From NCBI GenBank assembly GCA_021737945.1, contig JAIPCX010000011.1:1-64000 (forward strand): a stretch of DNA of 64,000 nucleotides, in the 5' to 3' direction. Below the pieces are notes generated by a model, which was given only the letters and a program-made list of their open reading frames with translations, was not told the DNA's origin and searched no databases. The DNA is from Polynucleobacter sp. (GTDB lineage Bacteria; Pseudomonadota; Gammaproteobacteria; Burkholderiales; Burkholderiaceae_D). A program made the position numbers and the translations under genes. Every line of letters starts with the position of its first letter. Position 1 is the first letter of the stretch. Positions 1 through 8,714 of this stretch are shown piece by piece.

Positions 1-3000
1 ACATCAAAATCATCCAGTGATCGATAGGTGAGCCCGTAGTACTGTCTTGTTGAGCAACCACTAGTACGCCATCTCTACCAGTATCTAAGACATTGTCGCC
101 GCCTATACCAGCCTGTACGAACAAGGCTTCAAGATCACCCTCTGCTTCGTAGTCAAAATACTCATAGACATACTCATCGCTTAACTGCAATTTATCAGTG
201 GAATCGTATCCAGTAAGCATGACTACAGCATCGTTCTCTATTCCGCTTAAGTTATAAATATCTTTCCCTGAACCTACCAGCCAATGGTTCTCGCCATCGA
301 ATTCTAGGTCAGTACTAACTGATGTGTCGAATTCCACTGCACTTATCTTTTCTTTAAAGCCTGCAGTGCTATCTGCCGCTCCCGCCTTGGCATTCATCCC
401 AAGATTAAAAATAGTCGTCGTGCCATCATCTGCATCTTGTAAGGCAAGTTTCTCTACGCGATAGTACGGTGCCTTGTAATCATATTGCTTGTATACATTG
501 AGCTCACCTTGGCTTTGCTGAATATATGTACCAGTTAAATCATTGTGGGTGTACTGCTTGTAGTCAATCTCTAATGATTTACCATCACTGCTTCTTGCTA
601 GTGTGATGTCGCTCCAAATATCCTTCACGCCCTCAATAAAAATACCGTCGTGGTTATTACTACCGCCTCGCGCACCCATTTCACGAATCGTTATTTTGTC
701 ATGCTCAATGTCCGTGGTGTCAGCTGCACTACGCAAATCACTCACCATACGCACTTCATACAAATCCGATCCTTGACCGCCAATGGCTATATCACCTTTA
801 ATTTCCGACCCCTTACCCGACAACACAATGATGTCGTCATCACGGCCACCCACAACAGCATCAGCGACTCCTGCCGTATCGATCAACTCGCCCATACGCT
901 GGCGCAAAAGTCCAACTCGGGTAACCGATTCAGCAGTGCCAGCCAATACACTCGAGTACGCGCTTCCAGCTAAAAGTTCAGCCGAGAGATCGGGTGCATT
1001 GTTAATAATTGGCTGACCCTGAACGACGAATGCCGAGACTTTGTAGTCGACATAGCGCTGCGTTATCTGGTCGTAATAGCTTGTTGTCGATGTACCGCTC
1101 TCAGTTTTGATATCGACTGCCACCTCATATGAGCTACTGCCAGACGTAATACTTAATGTCTTGGTGACATTATCAAAACCTGCAGTTACTAATGAAGTGC
1201 TATCACTTACAAATAAGAATTCATCTTTGACTAGATTGTCCCGGCCCACAAACTTTGCTGAATCGCCAGACAATTGGAAATCAATCACTTGCTCTTGCGC
1301 AGTGCTAGTGCTTCCACTGATTGCGCCATATCCAGAATCATCACCCAGTCGAACAAAAAATAAATCTTTTGCTCCAGAAGCGACGATAGTGTCACTACCA
1401 ACGCCACCTTCCAGAAGATTTACACCTGACAGCTCATTACCCGCTACCAGAATATCGTTACCGGATCCACCGACCAGAACGTCTTTGGCATCGCTACCAA
1501 TTAATAAATCATCGCCTTCAAAACCAGCTAACACCGCGCCGCTCGCACCAATCTGACTCGCATCAAGAAGGTCATTTTTTAAACTACCAAGCACACCTTC
1601 AATGGATGAAATCTCATCAAAAGCATCAAGCGATCTTTGTACGGTCGCGAAGCCATCTTCACCAGTATTGTCTTTGAGGGCTAGGACGACACCATTAAAT
1701 TCTCGCTCTTCAGACACGCCGCTTTCAGAAACAAGCATGACATCTTGAGTAGCGAATTCGTTTTCAGCACGGTAGTCTACGTAATCGACTGTTTCATTGG
1801 CATCGTCATCACCACCGTAAACAATATTGCCAACTACATTAAATGATCCTGGAGCAAATACCTCAGAATTCGCATCACTACCCATCAAAGTATCATCACC
1901 TGCACCAGCTACGATTCCGTTGAACCCTGCGTTGAACGTCACTGATCCTGCTTCCGCCAAATCAGTCCACACAGTTGTATCGGTTGGAAGTAAGAGACCC
2001 GTTCCATCTTCATCAAAAACAAAATAAACATCACCAGCACCATCAGGCAACACAAGCGTATTGAGTGGCCCAGTACCAGCCGTTAGAGATTCAAGATCTT
2101 CGATAGAATCTTCAGTGCTGACAATAAACTGACTTAATGGATCAATAACGGACTCCATGACGGACGTTAAGCCACCAAATTCGATTACATACCCTGCACC
2201 AGTGCCATATAGCTGAGGCCCCCAAACACCCGTTGCACCAATGTTCTCAGGGACATCATCCCAGAAAATTACATCTTCAGTCGTATGCACTTGAGAGACA
2301 ACATAGTCATAAGACGGATTGGAGCCATCGTAAACAGGGGCATGAAAATCGCTAAACTGACCAATCTCAGCTTCGATATTTTGAAATCCAGATGATTCTG
2401 CAAATACAGTATTTGTTTCTGGTCCAGACATCCACTTCCAGACACCTTCAGTGCCTGAATCACTAGCACCAAGCCAAATACCTTGATAACCTGAATCGCT
2501 ACCCCATCCCGTTATGTCTGAAGCATTGACAACCGACTTATGAACAAATTCATTTTCTTCCGATGATGTTATCGTTACCAAATATCCTTTTAAGCCTTGA
2601 TAATATTGTTGACCGGCGTACTCCAGAGCCTGTGTCCAGGTAACGTTATCAGACACCGCTTGATAGTAGTGTCCATTAGCAGGGTTAAAAACAACGCTCG
2701 AGTCATCTGGCATGTCAGTAGAATCTTCGACAGTAACGGATGCTGTAAGACCATTAACCGTCAGTGTCAAAATTTCATCCGCTTCGGTAATTCCATCATC
2801 ATTTAGTGCGATCGTGATTTGAGACAGTCCATTAACATCTATCGCTGAAGTACCATTCAATATGCCACCAACGATATCTTCTGGCGAAACTCCATTGATT
2901 TGATAATTGATAACCGTACCTGGAGCAATACTTGTTGTATCGATCGTGAAATTAACGCTATTGCCTTCAAAAACTGAAGCTTTATCACTGGTTAAAGTAT

Positions 3001-4465
3001 AAGCATTTATTGAGTCGCTGCTATCATCTAAAATTGTTACCTTGCCATAAGAAGCTAATGTAGAAACTGGCTGGTTAGAAGGAGTAATTATTATTGATTC
3101 TGAGCCTTCAACGTAGGAATCATTGACCGTTTGAATATATAATTTCGATACCGATTCACCGCTAGCGAAATGCAGTGTGTTTCCTAAGCTCGCAACCAAA
3201 GAACTGTCATATAAAAAATAATCCTCGCCACGACTAGCCGTACCTGAAATTTGTATAGGAATATCTACGCTACTTGATGCATCTCCCTGCCTGTAGAAAG
3301 TGAACACGAAACCATCGTTGCCTTCAATAGATGTACGAAGCTCATTTGCAGAATAAACCTGACCAAAACGCATTTGAGCGCTCTCAGGATTGCTGGACAA
3401 ATTCCATACCTCTGTTTCAAAATCATATCGGTAGGGATGCCACCCATAAACATTTTCTCCTACTGCGAATGATTTTTGTAAAACATATGTTTGACTATCA
3501 GTTGTCCAAGGATTTTCACTTACTACACTTGCAGACGCTACGCTAGCGCCGCCGCTGGCAATACCTTCAGTATTAACCTGAGTCCATGCGCCGTAACTTG
3601 CGTACGGACTATAAGTTTCAAAACTAGGTCCAGAACCTGCGGTTTCAAAAAGTTTAATTGCGTCAATGAGAATACTTGGTGAGGTATTTGATAAAAAGGA
3701 GGAATCCATTACAGTAGTAGAAGCTGAATTACCTTGTACTGTAAGCGTTAAGGTCTCATTTCCTTCAGTTAACTGATCGGCTTTAAGAGAGACATTAATT
3801 GTGGCTTGTCCAGCGCTGTCAACAGTCAGACTACCACTCGTAGTACCACTAACTAAATCCGCAGCCGTAATACCACTTATTGAATAGGGCACACTGGTGC
3901 CTGATGCAACATTGGTTGTGTTTAATGTGAAAGTAGCAGTTGATCCTTCATTTACACTAGAAGCAAGCGAGGTAAGAGTGTAGGTAGGCAACTCTATCTT
4001 TTGTACCATTGCGAAAAGCCCGCCCGGCCAAAGCATATTTACACCTGAATCTGCAGTGGATGATATGGTATTTTCATTTCCCGGACCCCTGACATAAACA
4101 TGATGCTCAGGAGAATAACTATCAGCTGTCCACCATTCATTCAACCTATTAACGCCTGATCCTAACAATTCATCTTTTGTCAAAAGTACGTATTGCGTAT
4201 TTCCTACAACGATCGACCTTGCATCGTCCTGACCTAGTTCTAATTCGGTTGCTGTTGTGTCTGATCCATTATTAAAAAGAACATCGAGTGCATCATGCGA
4301 AATTGCAACGCCCAAATTATTGGCCTGGGAGCTAGTAATATATAAATTGCCATTAAGGGTAATCGTAGTACTAAAAAAATTATCAATAAAAGTTTTCTTC
4401 TCCCAATCAGTGAGCCCAGATAGCATGGAAGTAGAGGGACTTAAGCCATAGTTGATCGTAACCAT
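1..4465 (-). CDS. Large RTX-type protein with Calx-beta-like repeats and a C-type-lectin-like domain (C-terminus outside window)
   Basis: One open frame runs from ATG at 4465 to the left edge, giving 1488 residues without a stop. The start has an AAGGAG Shine-Dalgarno 6 nt upstream. There is no N-terminal signal peptide, as expected for type I secretion with a C-terminal signal, which would lie outside the window. Two related repeats of about 85 residues (about 161-245 and 489-575) open with YTLTS and carry VNEGSTATF- or VFEGNSVNF-like strands. Between them a classical Calx-beta-like module (about 395-470) has FVFTFYRQG, GTASRGEDY and VEGSESI. Residues about 590-762 (from NPANGHYYQAV to YVIEFGG) look like a C-type lectin fold. 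From about 870 on there are scattered GGxGxD-like RTX nonapeptides such as GGSGNDILV and GGQGSDLYEV. A surface adhesin or S-layer-like role is inference. The exact ligand is unknown and the secretion genes are not in view. Confidence 0.9.
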   Translation of the reverse strand, partial: MVTINYGLSPSTSMLSGLTDWEKKTFIDNFFSTTITLNGNLYITSSQANNLGVAISHDALDVLFNNGSDTTATELELGQDDARSIVVGNTQYVLLTKDELLGSGVNRLNEWWTADSYSPEHHVYVRGPGNENTISSTADSGVNMLWPGGLFAMVQKIELPTYTLTSLASSVNEGSTATFTLNTTNVASGTSVPYSISGITAADLVSGTTSGSLTVDSAGQATINVSLKADQLTEGNETLTLTVQGNSASTTVMDSSFLSNTSPSILIDAIKLFETAGSGPSFETYSPYASYGAWTQVNTEGIASGGASVASASVVSENPWTTDSQTYVLQKSFAVGENVYGWHPYRYDFETEVWNLSSNPESAQMRFGQVYSANELRTSIEGNDGFVFTFYRQGDASSSVDIPIQISGTASRGEDYFLYDSSLVASLGNTLHFASGESVSKLYIQTVNDSYVEGSESIIITPSNQPVSTLASYGKVTILDDSSDSINAYTLTSDKASVFEGNSVNFTIDTTSIAPGTVINYQINGVSPEDIVGGILNGTSAIDVNGLSQITIALNDDGITEADEILTLTVNGLTASVTVEDSTDMPDDSSVVFNPANGHYYQAVSDNVTWTQALEYAGQQYYQGLKGYLVTITSSEENEFVHKSVVNASDITGWGSDSGYQGIWLGASDSGTEGVWKWMSGPETNTVFAESSGFQNIEAEIGQFSDFHAPVYDGSNPSYDYVVSQVHTTEDVIFWDDVPENIGATGVWGPQLYGTGAGYVIEFGGLTSVMESVIDPLSQFIVSTEDSIEDLESLTAGTGPLNTLVLPDGAGDVYFVFDEDGTGLLLPTDTTVWTDLAEAGSVTFNAGFNGIVAGAGDDTLMGSDANSEVFAPGSFNVVGNIVYGGDDDANETVDYVDYRAENEFATQDVMLVSESGVSEEREFNGVVLALKDNTGEDGFATVQRSLDAFDEISSIEGVLGSLKNDLLDASQIGASGAVLAGFEGDDLLIGSDAKDVLVGGSGNDILVAGNELSGVNLLEGGVGSDTIVASGAKDLFFVRLGDDSGYGAISGSTSTAQEQVIDFQLSGDSAKFVGRDNLVKDEFLFVSDSTSLVTAGFDNVTKTLSITSGSSSYEVAVDIKTESGTSTTSYYDQITQRYVDYKVSAFVVQGQPIINNAPDLSAELLAGSAYSSVLAGTAESVTRVGLLRQRMGELIDTAGVADAVVGGRDDDIIVLSGKGSEIKGDIAIGGQGSDLYEVRMVSDLRSAADTTDIEHDKITIREMGARGGSNNHDGIFIEGVKDIWSDITLARSSDGKSLEIDYKQYTHNDLTGTYIQQSQGELNVYKQYDYKAPYYRVEKLALQDADDGTTTIFNLGMNAKAGAADSTAGFKEKISAVEFDTSVSTDLEFDGENHWLVGSGKDIYNLSGIENDAVVMLTGYDSTDKLQLSDEYVYEYFDYEAEGDLEALFVQAGIGGDNVLDTGRDGVLVVAQQDSTTGSPIDHWMILM

Positions 4466-4471
4466 GCAGAA

Positions 4472-4494
4472 CTCCTTAAGAATTTAATTCTTAA
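4472..4494 (-). promoter_or_regulatory. Shine-Dalgarno and perfect 19-bp dyad before the RTX gene
   Basis: The ribosome binding site (CTCCTT on the plus strand, 4472-4477) abuts and overlaps a perfect dyad, TTAAGAATT-T-AATTCTTAA, at 4476-4494. In the mRNA it could form an AT-only hairpin that partly hides the Shine-Dalgarno, or it could be a DNA operator. The function is unknown. Confidence 0.45.
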
Positions 4495-4837
4495 ATAAAA
4501 ATAGAGGTGGATTCAAGTAGGTAGCGCAATTTTGTTGAAAGCCTAGATAATTTAGACACATTGGTATAGGGGTTCTTCTGCTTTTAACCAAAAAAACAGA
4601 TTCATACGCATCTCAAAGAATGAAAGTCATCATTTCTCTACCACCAAACATCTCACCTAATTGGATCAACCAGAGTTAATGCGGTTATCCAAGCTCATCA
4701 ACGAAGCATCTGCAGCACTTGGCTTATGTTTCCGTCTGGAATATTGATCAATCCTGAACAAATTTTCTCAAATGACTTTAAGTTAAAACCGATGTAATTT
4801 CAAGTCGAGTTTAAGTCAATACTTATTCAAATAATAA
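4495..4837. other. AT-rich intergenic region, no gene recognised
   Basis: This stretch has no convincing reading frame and is markedly AT-rich, especially 4780-4837. It probably contains the promoter of the RTX gene. No clear sigma-70 promoter, tRNA or terminator was recognised. Confidence 0.5.
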
Positions 4838-5062
4838 TTATCTTGATTTAATAATGATTAATGTCAAATTTGTGTCTTTTAAGACTCTGATTTTCTCGGC
4901 TAAAAAGGCAGGTTTGCCTTCTATTACATCAATGACATGAATCGTTGGCTGTTTTTGAAGCAGGGCAATTAGTTGGGCTTTGTCTTTGGGGATAGGATTT
5001 GACCTGTCTGGTTTTTTCAAGCCAACATCATCTAGAAACTCTGGCTCCGTTGGTTGATTCAT
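4838..5062 (-). CDS. Hypothetical 74-residue protein or gene remnant downstream of the IS fragment
   Basis: The frame begins at ATG 5062 (MNQPTEPEFLDDVGLKKPD) with a purine-rich GGAG/GGGGA stretch just upstream. It ends with a basic tail at 4838 in AT-rich DNA. The product would be soluble and mixed alpha/beta. I do not recognise a family. It overlaps the last codons of the acyltransferase-transposase fusion in another frame. It may be a displaced 3' fragment of a gene cut by the insertion sequence, or not translated at all. Confidence 0.25.
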   Translation of the reverse strand: MNQPTEPEFLDDVGLKKPDRSNPIPKDKAQLIALLQKQPTIHVIDVIEGKPAFLAEKIRVLKDTNLTLIIIKSR

Positions 5063-5236
5063 TTCCCCACTCCGACATGAACTCCAGTGGAGTTTTGTAA
5101 TCCAGACTGGAGTGCGGTCGAACTTCATTGTAGTGCTGACGCCAAGCCTCAATAATCACCTTGGCATGAGCACGGCTGTAAAACCAATTCATTGCTAAAC
5201 ATTCGTCTCTAAACTTGCCATTGAAGCTTTCGTTGG
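5028..5236 (-). mobile_element. 3' remnant of an IS3-family transposase (OrfB C-terminus)
   Basis: Codons from about 5234 down to 5080 encode ESFNGKFRDECL, then IIEAWRQHYNEVRPHSSLDY and KTPLEFM. This is the hallmark C-terminal end of the IS3-family OrfB integrase, including the Glu of the DDE triad within the ESFNGKF block. Nothing upstream of this block (OrfA, the first two Asp motifs, left inverted repeat) is present, so this is about 200 bp of a dead element. The right inverted repeat should lie near 5030-5060 but was not identified with certainty. Confidence 0.85.
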
Positions 5237-5744
5237 TGCCGCTGGGTGTTAGTAAGGGACCAATGCCACTTATTTTTCGTGAATAGTCCATGTAGGCCAT
5301 CAGGATGGGTACCTTCGCTTCAAGAGCGATGTAATAAAAGCCAGTTTTCCAATAACGTGTTTTGCTGCGAGTACCTTCCGGCGGAATGACCAGTTGGACT
5401 GGACCGTCTGCCTCAATCAGAGCTTGGGAAGATGCAGCAACCAAATTATTTGATTGTTCGCGATTGACAGCAATACCTCCCAGCCAACGCATTACTCCGC
5501 CGAACGGAGGTCGGAAAATACTAGCTTTGCCCATCCAGTAGATATTCAGGCGTAAAGCGAAAGCCACCATCAGTGTGAATGGAAGATCCCAATTACTCGT
5601 ATGCGGAGCGGCGATAAAAACACATTTACTCGCCTCGGCGGGAAGATGGCCTTCAATTTTCCAACCGCTTAAACGCAAAAAACTTATGGAAAATTGCCGC
5701 AACAGCGTATTGATGATGGGAGTTTTAAATATGGTCCTGTGCAT
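5028..5744 (-). pseudogene. 1-acyl-sn-glycerol-3-phosphate acyltransferase (PlsC-like) truncated and fused in frame to an IS3 transposase tail
   Basis: The first 169 residues are a PlsC/LPLAT-family membrane acyltransferase, which would transfer an acyl chain to lysophosphatidate or a similar acceptor at the inner membrane. The catalytic HX4D motif is HTSNWD (48-53) and the substrate motif is PPEGTRS (121-127). After TPSG (166-169) the usual short LPLAT C-terminal tail is missing. The frame instead continues into an IS3 OrfB tail (residues 171 to about 223) and ends at 238. All recognised LPLAT motifs precede the junction, so the product could keep activity, but loss of the native C-terminus makes pseudogene the safer label. 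The gene stands alone, divergent from uup. Confidence 0.8.
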
Positions 5745-5938
5745 TAATGAGAAAATTTTAGAAAGTTTTTCGACAGCTTAGCCCCTAGAATTAACACAGG
5801 TTCTAACGATTATAGCGTGTGGCGCAAGGGTTTAGATCAGATCTTCGTAGGTCGAACGTAGAGCTTCTAGTTACAATAGACGCCTTGCATAATCTTTAGA
5901 CTAAATTGCCGTGCCCGGCAGTTTGACCCACGCCTATC

Positions 5939-7843
5939 ATGTCTGTTATCTCAATTAGTAACGCTCAACTTGCTTTTGGCCATGTGGCTTTGTTAGACCA
6001 CACTGAATTTTCGCTCGAGGCGGGAGAGCGCATTGGTTTAATTGGCCGTAATGGTACTGGTAAATCTTCTTTGTTGAAGGTGATTGCGGGTCTGGCGAAA
6101 TTAGACGACGGGTTACTAAGTTTTCAGCAGGGATTGCGTATCGCGTATGTAGCGCAGGAGCCAGAATTTAATCCTCAGGCTAGCGTATTTGATACCGTTG
6201 CGGCGGGTGTTTCGAATGCACTGGAGTTGATTGCGCAATATGAGCAACTCACATCTGAGTTGGGTACGGATGATGACTCCGCTCTCTTAGAGAAGATGCA
6301 ACAACTGCAATCGAGTATCGATGTGGTAGACGGCTGGAATTTAGAAAATCGGGTTCAAACCACGCTGCAGAAATTGAATTTGGATCGTGAGCGTCTGGTG
6401 GGTACGCTGTCGGGCGGCATGAAAAAAAGAGTTGCCCTGGCGCGCGCTTTGGTCAGTGCACCTGATGTGCTTTTGCTAGACGAGCCAACCAACCATTTAG
6501 ATTTTTCTTCGATTGCCTGGCTAGAGGATTTACTAAAAGATTTTCGCGGTAGCCTGTTATTTATTACGCATGATCGACGCTTCCTCGATAACGTCGCTAC
6601 GCGTATCGTTGAACTCGATCGAGGTCGTTTGCAATCTTATCCGGGAAATTTCACTGCTTATCAAACACGAAAAATTGAACAGCAGGCTATCGAGGATATT
6701 GAAAGCGCGAAGTTTGACAAAGTACTCGCACAAGAAGAAGTGTGGATACGCAAAGGTGTCGAGGCAAGGCGCACTCGAAACGAAGGACGTGTCCGACGTC
6801 TGGAAGCATTGCGACTGGAGCGTTCACGACGTCGAGATCAACAAGGTCAAGTAAAGCTTGAACTGGCTGCCGGCGAACGTTCAGGAAAAATTGTCGCTGA
6901 GCTGATCGATGTTGATAAGTCCTATGACCACCGATTCATCGTGAAACACTTCAACGCCATTATTCAACGTGGCGACAAGATAGGTTTGATTGGTGTAAAT
7001 GGTGCGGGGAAAACGACCTTGCTGCGTTTGATACTCGGTGAAGAAACGCCGGATTCAGGTACAGTGCGCCAAGGCTCGCGTTTGCAGGTGGCTTATTTTG
7101 ATCAGATGCGTGAACAATTAAATGATGAGGCCAGTCTGGTAGAAACCATTGCCCCGGGTAGTGATTGGGTAGAGATCAACGGTCAGCGTAAGCATGTTAT
7201 GACTTATTTGGGTGATTTTCTCTTCGCGCCTGAACGAGCAAGGTCGCCAGTGAGGACATTATCGGGTGGTGAAAGAAATCGCCTACTGCTGGCGCGTTTG
7301 TTTGCGAAGCCTGCGAATGTTTTGGTATTAGATGAGCCGACTAATGATCTGGATATTGATACGCTAGAGTTACTTGAGCAATTACTCGAAGAATATGATG
7401 GAACCGTTTTTCTCGTCAGTCACGATCGAACCTTCCTCGACAATGTAGTAACGCAGGTTGTCGTAGCAGAGGGTGAAGGTGTTTGGAAAGAGTATGTCGG
7501 TGGTTATGCTGATTGGGAACGCGTAAGCCGTGCTTCAGAAAGTGCTTCTGCTAAAGAACTCTCTAAAACAGTGGTCAAGACTAAAGAGCTTGCTGCAGAA
7601 CCGACATCCAAAGCCAAAAAACTGAGTTTCAAAGAGCAGCGCGAACTTGAGCAGTTACCGCTGCTGATAGCGGCGCTGGAAGCTGAGCAAGCGACAATTT
7701 CTGAGCGCCTAGCCGATTCGACGATTTACGCAAAAGAACCTGCCGAGGCGCACAAGCTGAGTGAACGGTTTGCTGAAATCGATCAATTACTACTGGATAG
7801 CTTAGAGCGCTGGGAAATTATTGAGGCTAAAACTAAAAGTTAA
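5939..7843 (+). CDS. uup: ABC-F family ATPase Uup
   Basis: This 634-residue cytosolic protein has two ABC ATPase cassettes and no membrane segments, as in the ABC-F translation-factor family. Uup acts at the ribosome and also affects precise transposon excision and branched DNA stability. The first cassette has Walker A GRNGTGKS (36-43), signature LSGG (157-160) and LLLDEPTNHLD (178-188). The second has GVNGAGKTT (about 351-359), LSGGERN (about 441) and LDEPTNDLD (about 464). An arginine-rich linker (about 275-300) and a C-terminal charged coiled-coil region with KKLSFKEQRELEQLP are characteristic of Uup rather than EttA or YheS. Length and order are normal. It stands alone on the plus strand, facing the SirB1-like gene. 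Confidence 0.95.
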   Translation: MSVISISNAQLAFGHVALLDHTEFSLEAGERIGLIGRNGTGKSSLLKVIAGLAKLDDGLLSFQQGLRIAYVAQEPEFNPQASVFDTVAAGVSNALELIAQYEQLTSELGTDDDSALLEKMQQLQSSIDVVDGWNLENRVQTTLQKLNLDRERLVGTLSGGMKKRVALARALVSAPDVLLLDEPTNHLDFSSIAWLEDLLKDFRGSLLFITHDRRFLDNVATRIVELDRGRLQSYPGNFTAYQTRKIEQQAIEDIESAKFDKVLAQEEVWIRKGVEARRTRNEGRVRRLEALRLERSRRRDQQGQVKLELAAGERSGKIVAELIDVDKSYDHRFIVKHFNAIIQRGDKIGLIGVNGAGKTTLLRLILGEETPDSGTVRQGSRLQVAYFDQMREQLNDEASLVETIAPGSDWVEINGQRKHVMTYLGDFLFAPERARSPVRTLSGGERNRLLLARLFAKPANVLVLDEPTNDLDIDTLELLEQLLEEYDGTVFLVSHDRTFLDNVVTQVVVAEGEGVWKEYVGGYADWERVSRASESASAKELSKTVVKTKELAAEPTSKAKKLSFKEQRELEQLPLLIAALEAEQATISERLADSTIYAKEPAEAHKLSERFAEIDQLLLDSLERWEIIEAKTKS

Positions 7844-7854
7844 CATTGTTGAGA

Positions 7855-8709
7855 TTAGTTTAGCCTGCGTGAGGCTTCACGCAAATGCGCTACTTGTTGA
7901 CGTAGTAAGACAGCATCCGAAGCTTGTGGGCATTCTGCTAAATAAGCTTCGATATCATTCAAAGCCGCCTTAGGGCAATCCAGATTCGCGTAGGCTACGC
8001 CGCGATCGCGACGTTCAGTCATTTCATCCGGTAGCAGAATGACTAATCGCTGTTGAACATTTAAAAATTGCTGCCAGTGGGGATGTTCAGTAAATAAAGC
8101 TTTGAGGTTGCGCAGCATGCGCACCAGTATCGTTCGCGAGCTTGCATCAGTGAGATAGCTTGCAAGCGAAGGTTCATGTGGGCTGCGGCCTTGTGCAAAA
8201 TAAGGTTCTAGTCTTTCTTCTAGCTCCTCGCGTGAAAGGCTGTTGCCATTCACGGGGTCAAGAATAATGTCACCGCTGCTGACTGTGAGCTTCATCAGAA
8301 AGTGGCCGGGAAAAGAAATTCCCTTCACGCTTAATCCTATCTGACTGGCGAGTTCCATATAAATGACAGCAAGTGAAATCGGTATGCCACGTCGGCTGGC
8401 GAGTACTTTATGCAGATAGCTGTTCTCTGGATTGTAGTAATCATTGAGGTTGCCACCAAATCCCAGCTCTTGATAGAAAAAATTATTCAATAATCGTAGC
8501 TTGGGTATTTGCGCAATATCTTCTGGTAGGCGACGCTTTAAGCGGACCGCGAGTTTGTCCATCTCGAGTTGCGACTGATTGAGATCGATAGCAGGATCAT
8601 CATCTTGCGCAATGCTGAGTGCCGCTTCAAACAAAGGAATCTCTTTCTCTTCTTGAACTAGAGAAGAAAAATAATCCAGCGGTTTAACAGGTGAGTCGTA
8701 GTCAGCCAT
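7855..8709 (-). CDS. SirB1 family protein (transglutaminase-like and TPR)
   Basis: The 284-residue product begins at ATG 8709 (MADYDSPVKPLDYFSSL). Longer frames upstream would overlap murJ coding sequence. The N-terminal half is a transglutaminase-like SirB1 core, with NFFYQELGFGGN, LASRRGIPISLAVIYMELA and the GISFPGHFLMK block that carries the conserved His. The C-terminal part resembles a tetratricopeptide repeat (RDRGVAYANLDCPKAALNDIEAYL). The biochemical activity of the family is not established. It begins 5 bp after the murJ stop codon, so it is probably co-transcribed with murJ. Confidence 0.88.
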   Translation of the reverse strand: MADYDSPVKPLDYFSSLVQEEKEIPLFEAALSIAQDDDPAIDLNQSQLEMDKLAVRLKRRLPEDIAQIPKLRLLNNFFYQELGFGGNLNDYYNPENSYLHKVLASRRGIPISLAVIYMELASQIGLSVKGISFPGHFLMKLTVSSGDIILDPVNGNSLSREELEERLEPYFAQGRSPHEPSLASYLTDASSRTILVRMLRNLKALFTEHPHWQQFLNVQQRLVILLPDEMTERRDRGVAYANLDCPKAALNDIEAYLAECPQASDAVLLRQQVAHLREASRRLN

Positions 8710-8714
8710 AAGTT

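Noticed and set aside
650-2806. Several plus-strand open frames of 60-150 codons opposite the RTX gene
   Set aside because: They are antisense shadows. The minus frame is continuous for 1488 codons with domain signatures, while the plus frames show none.
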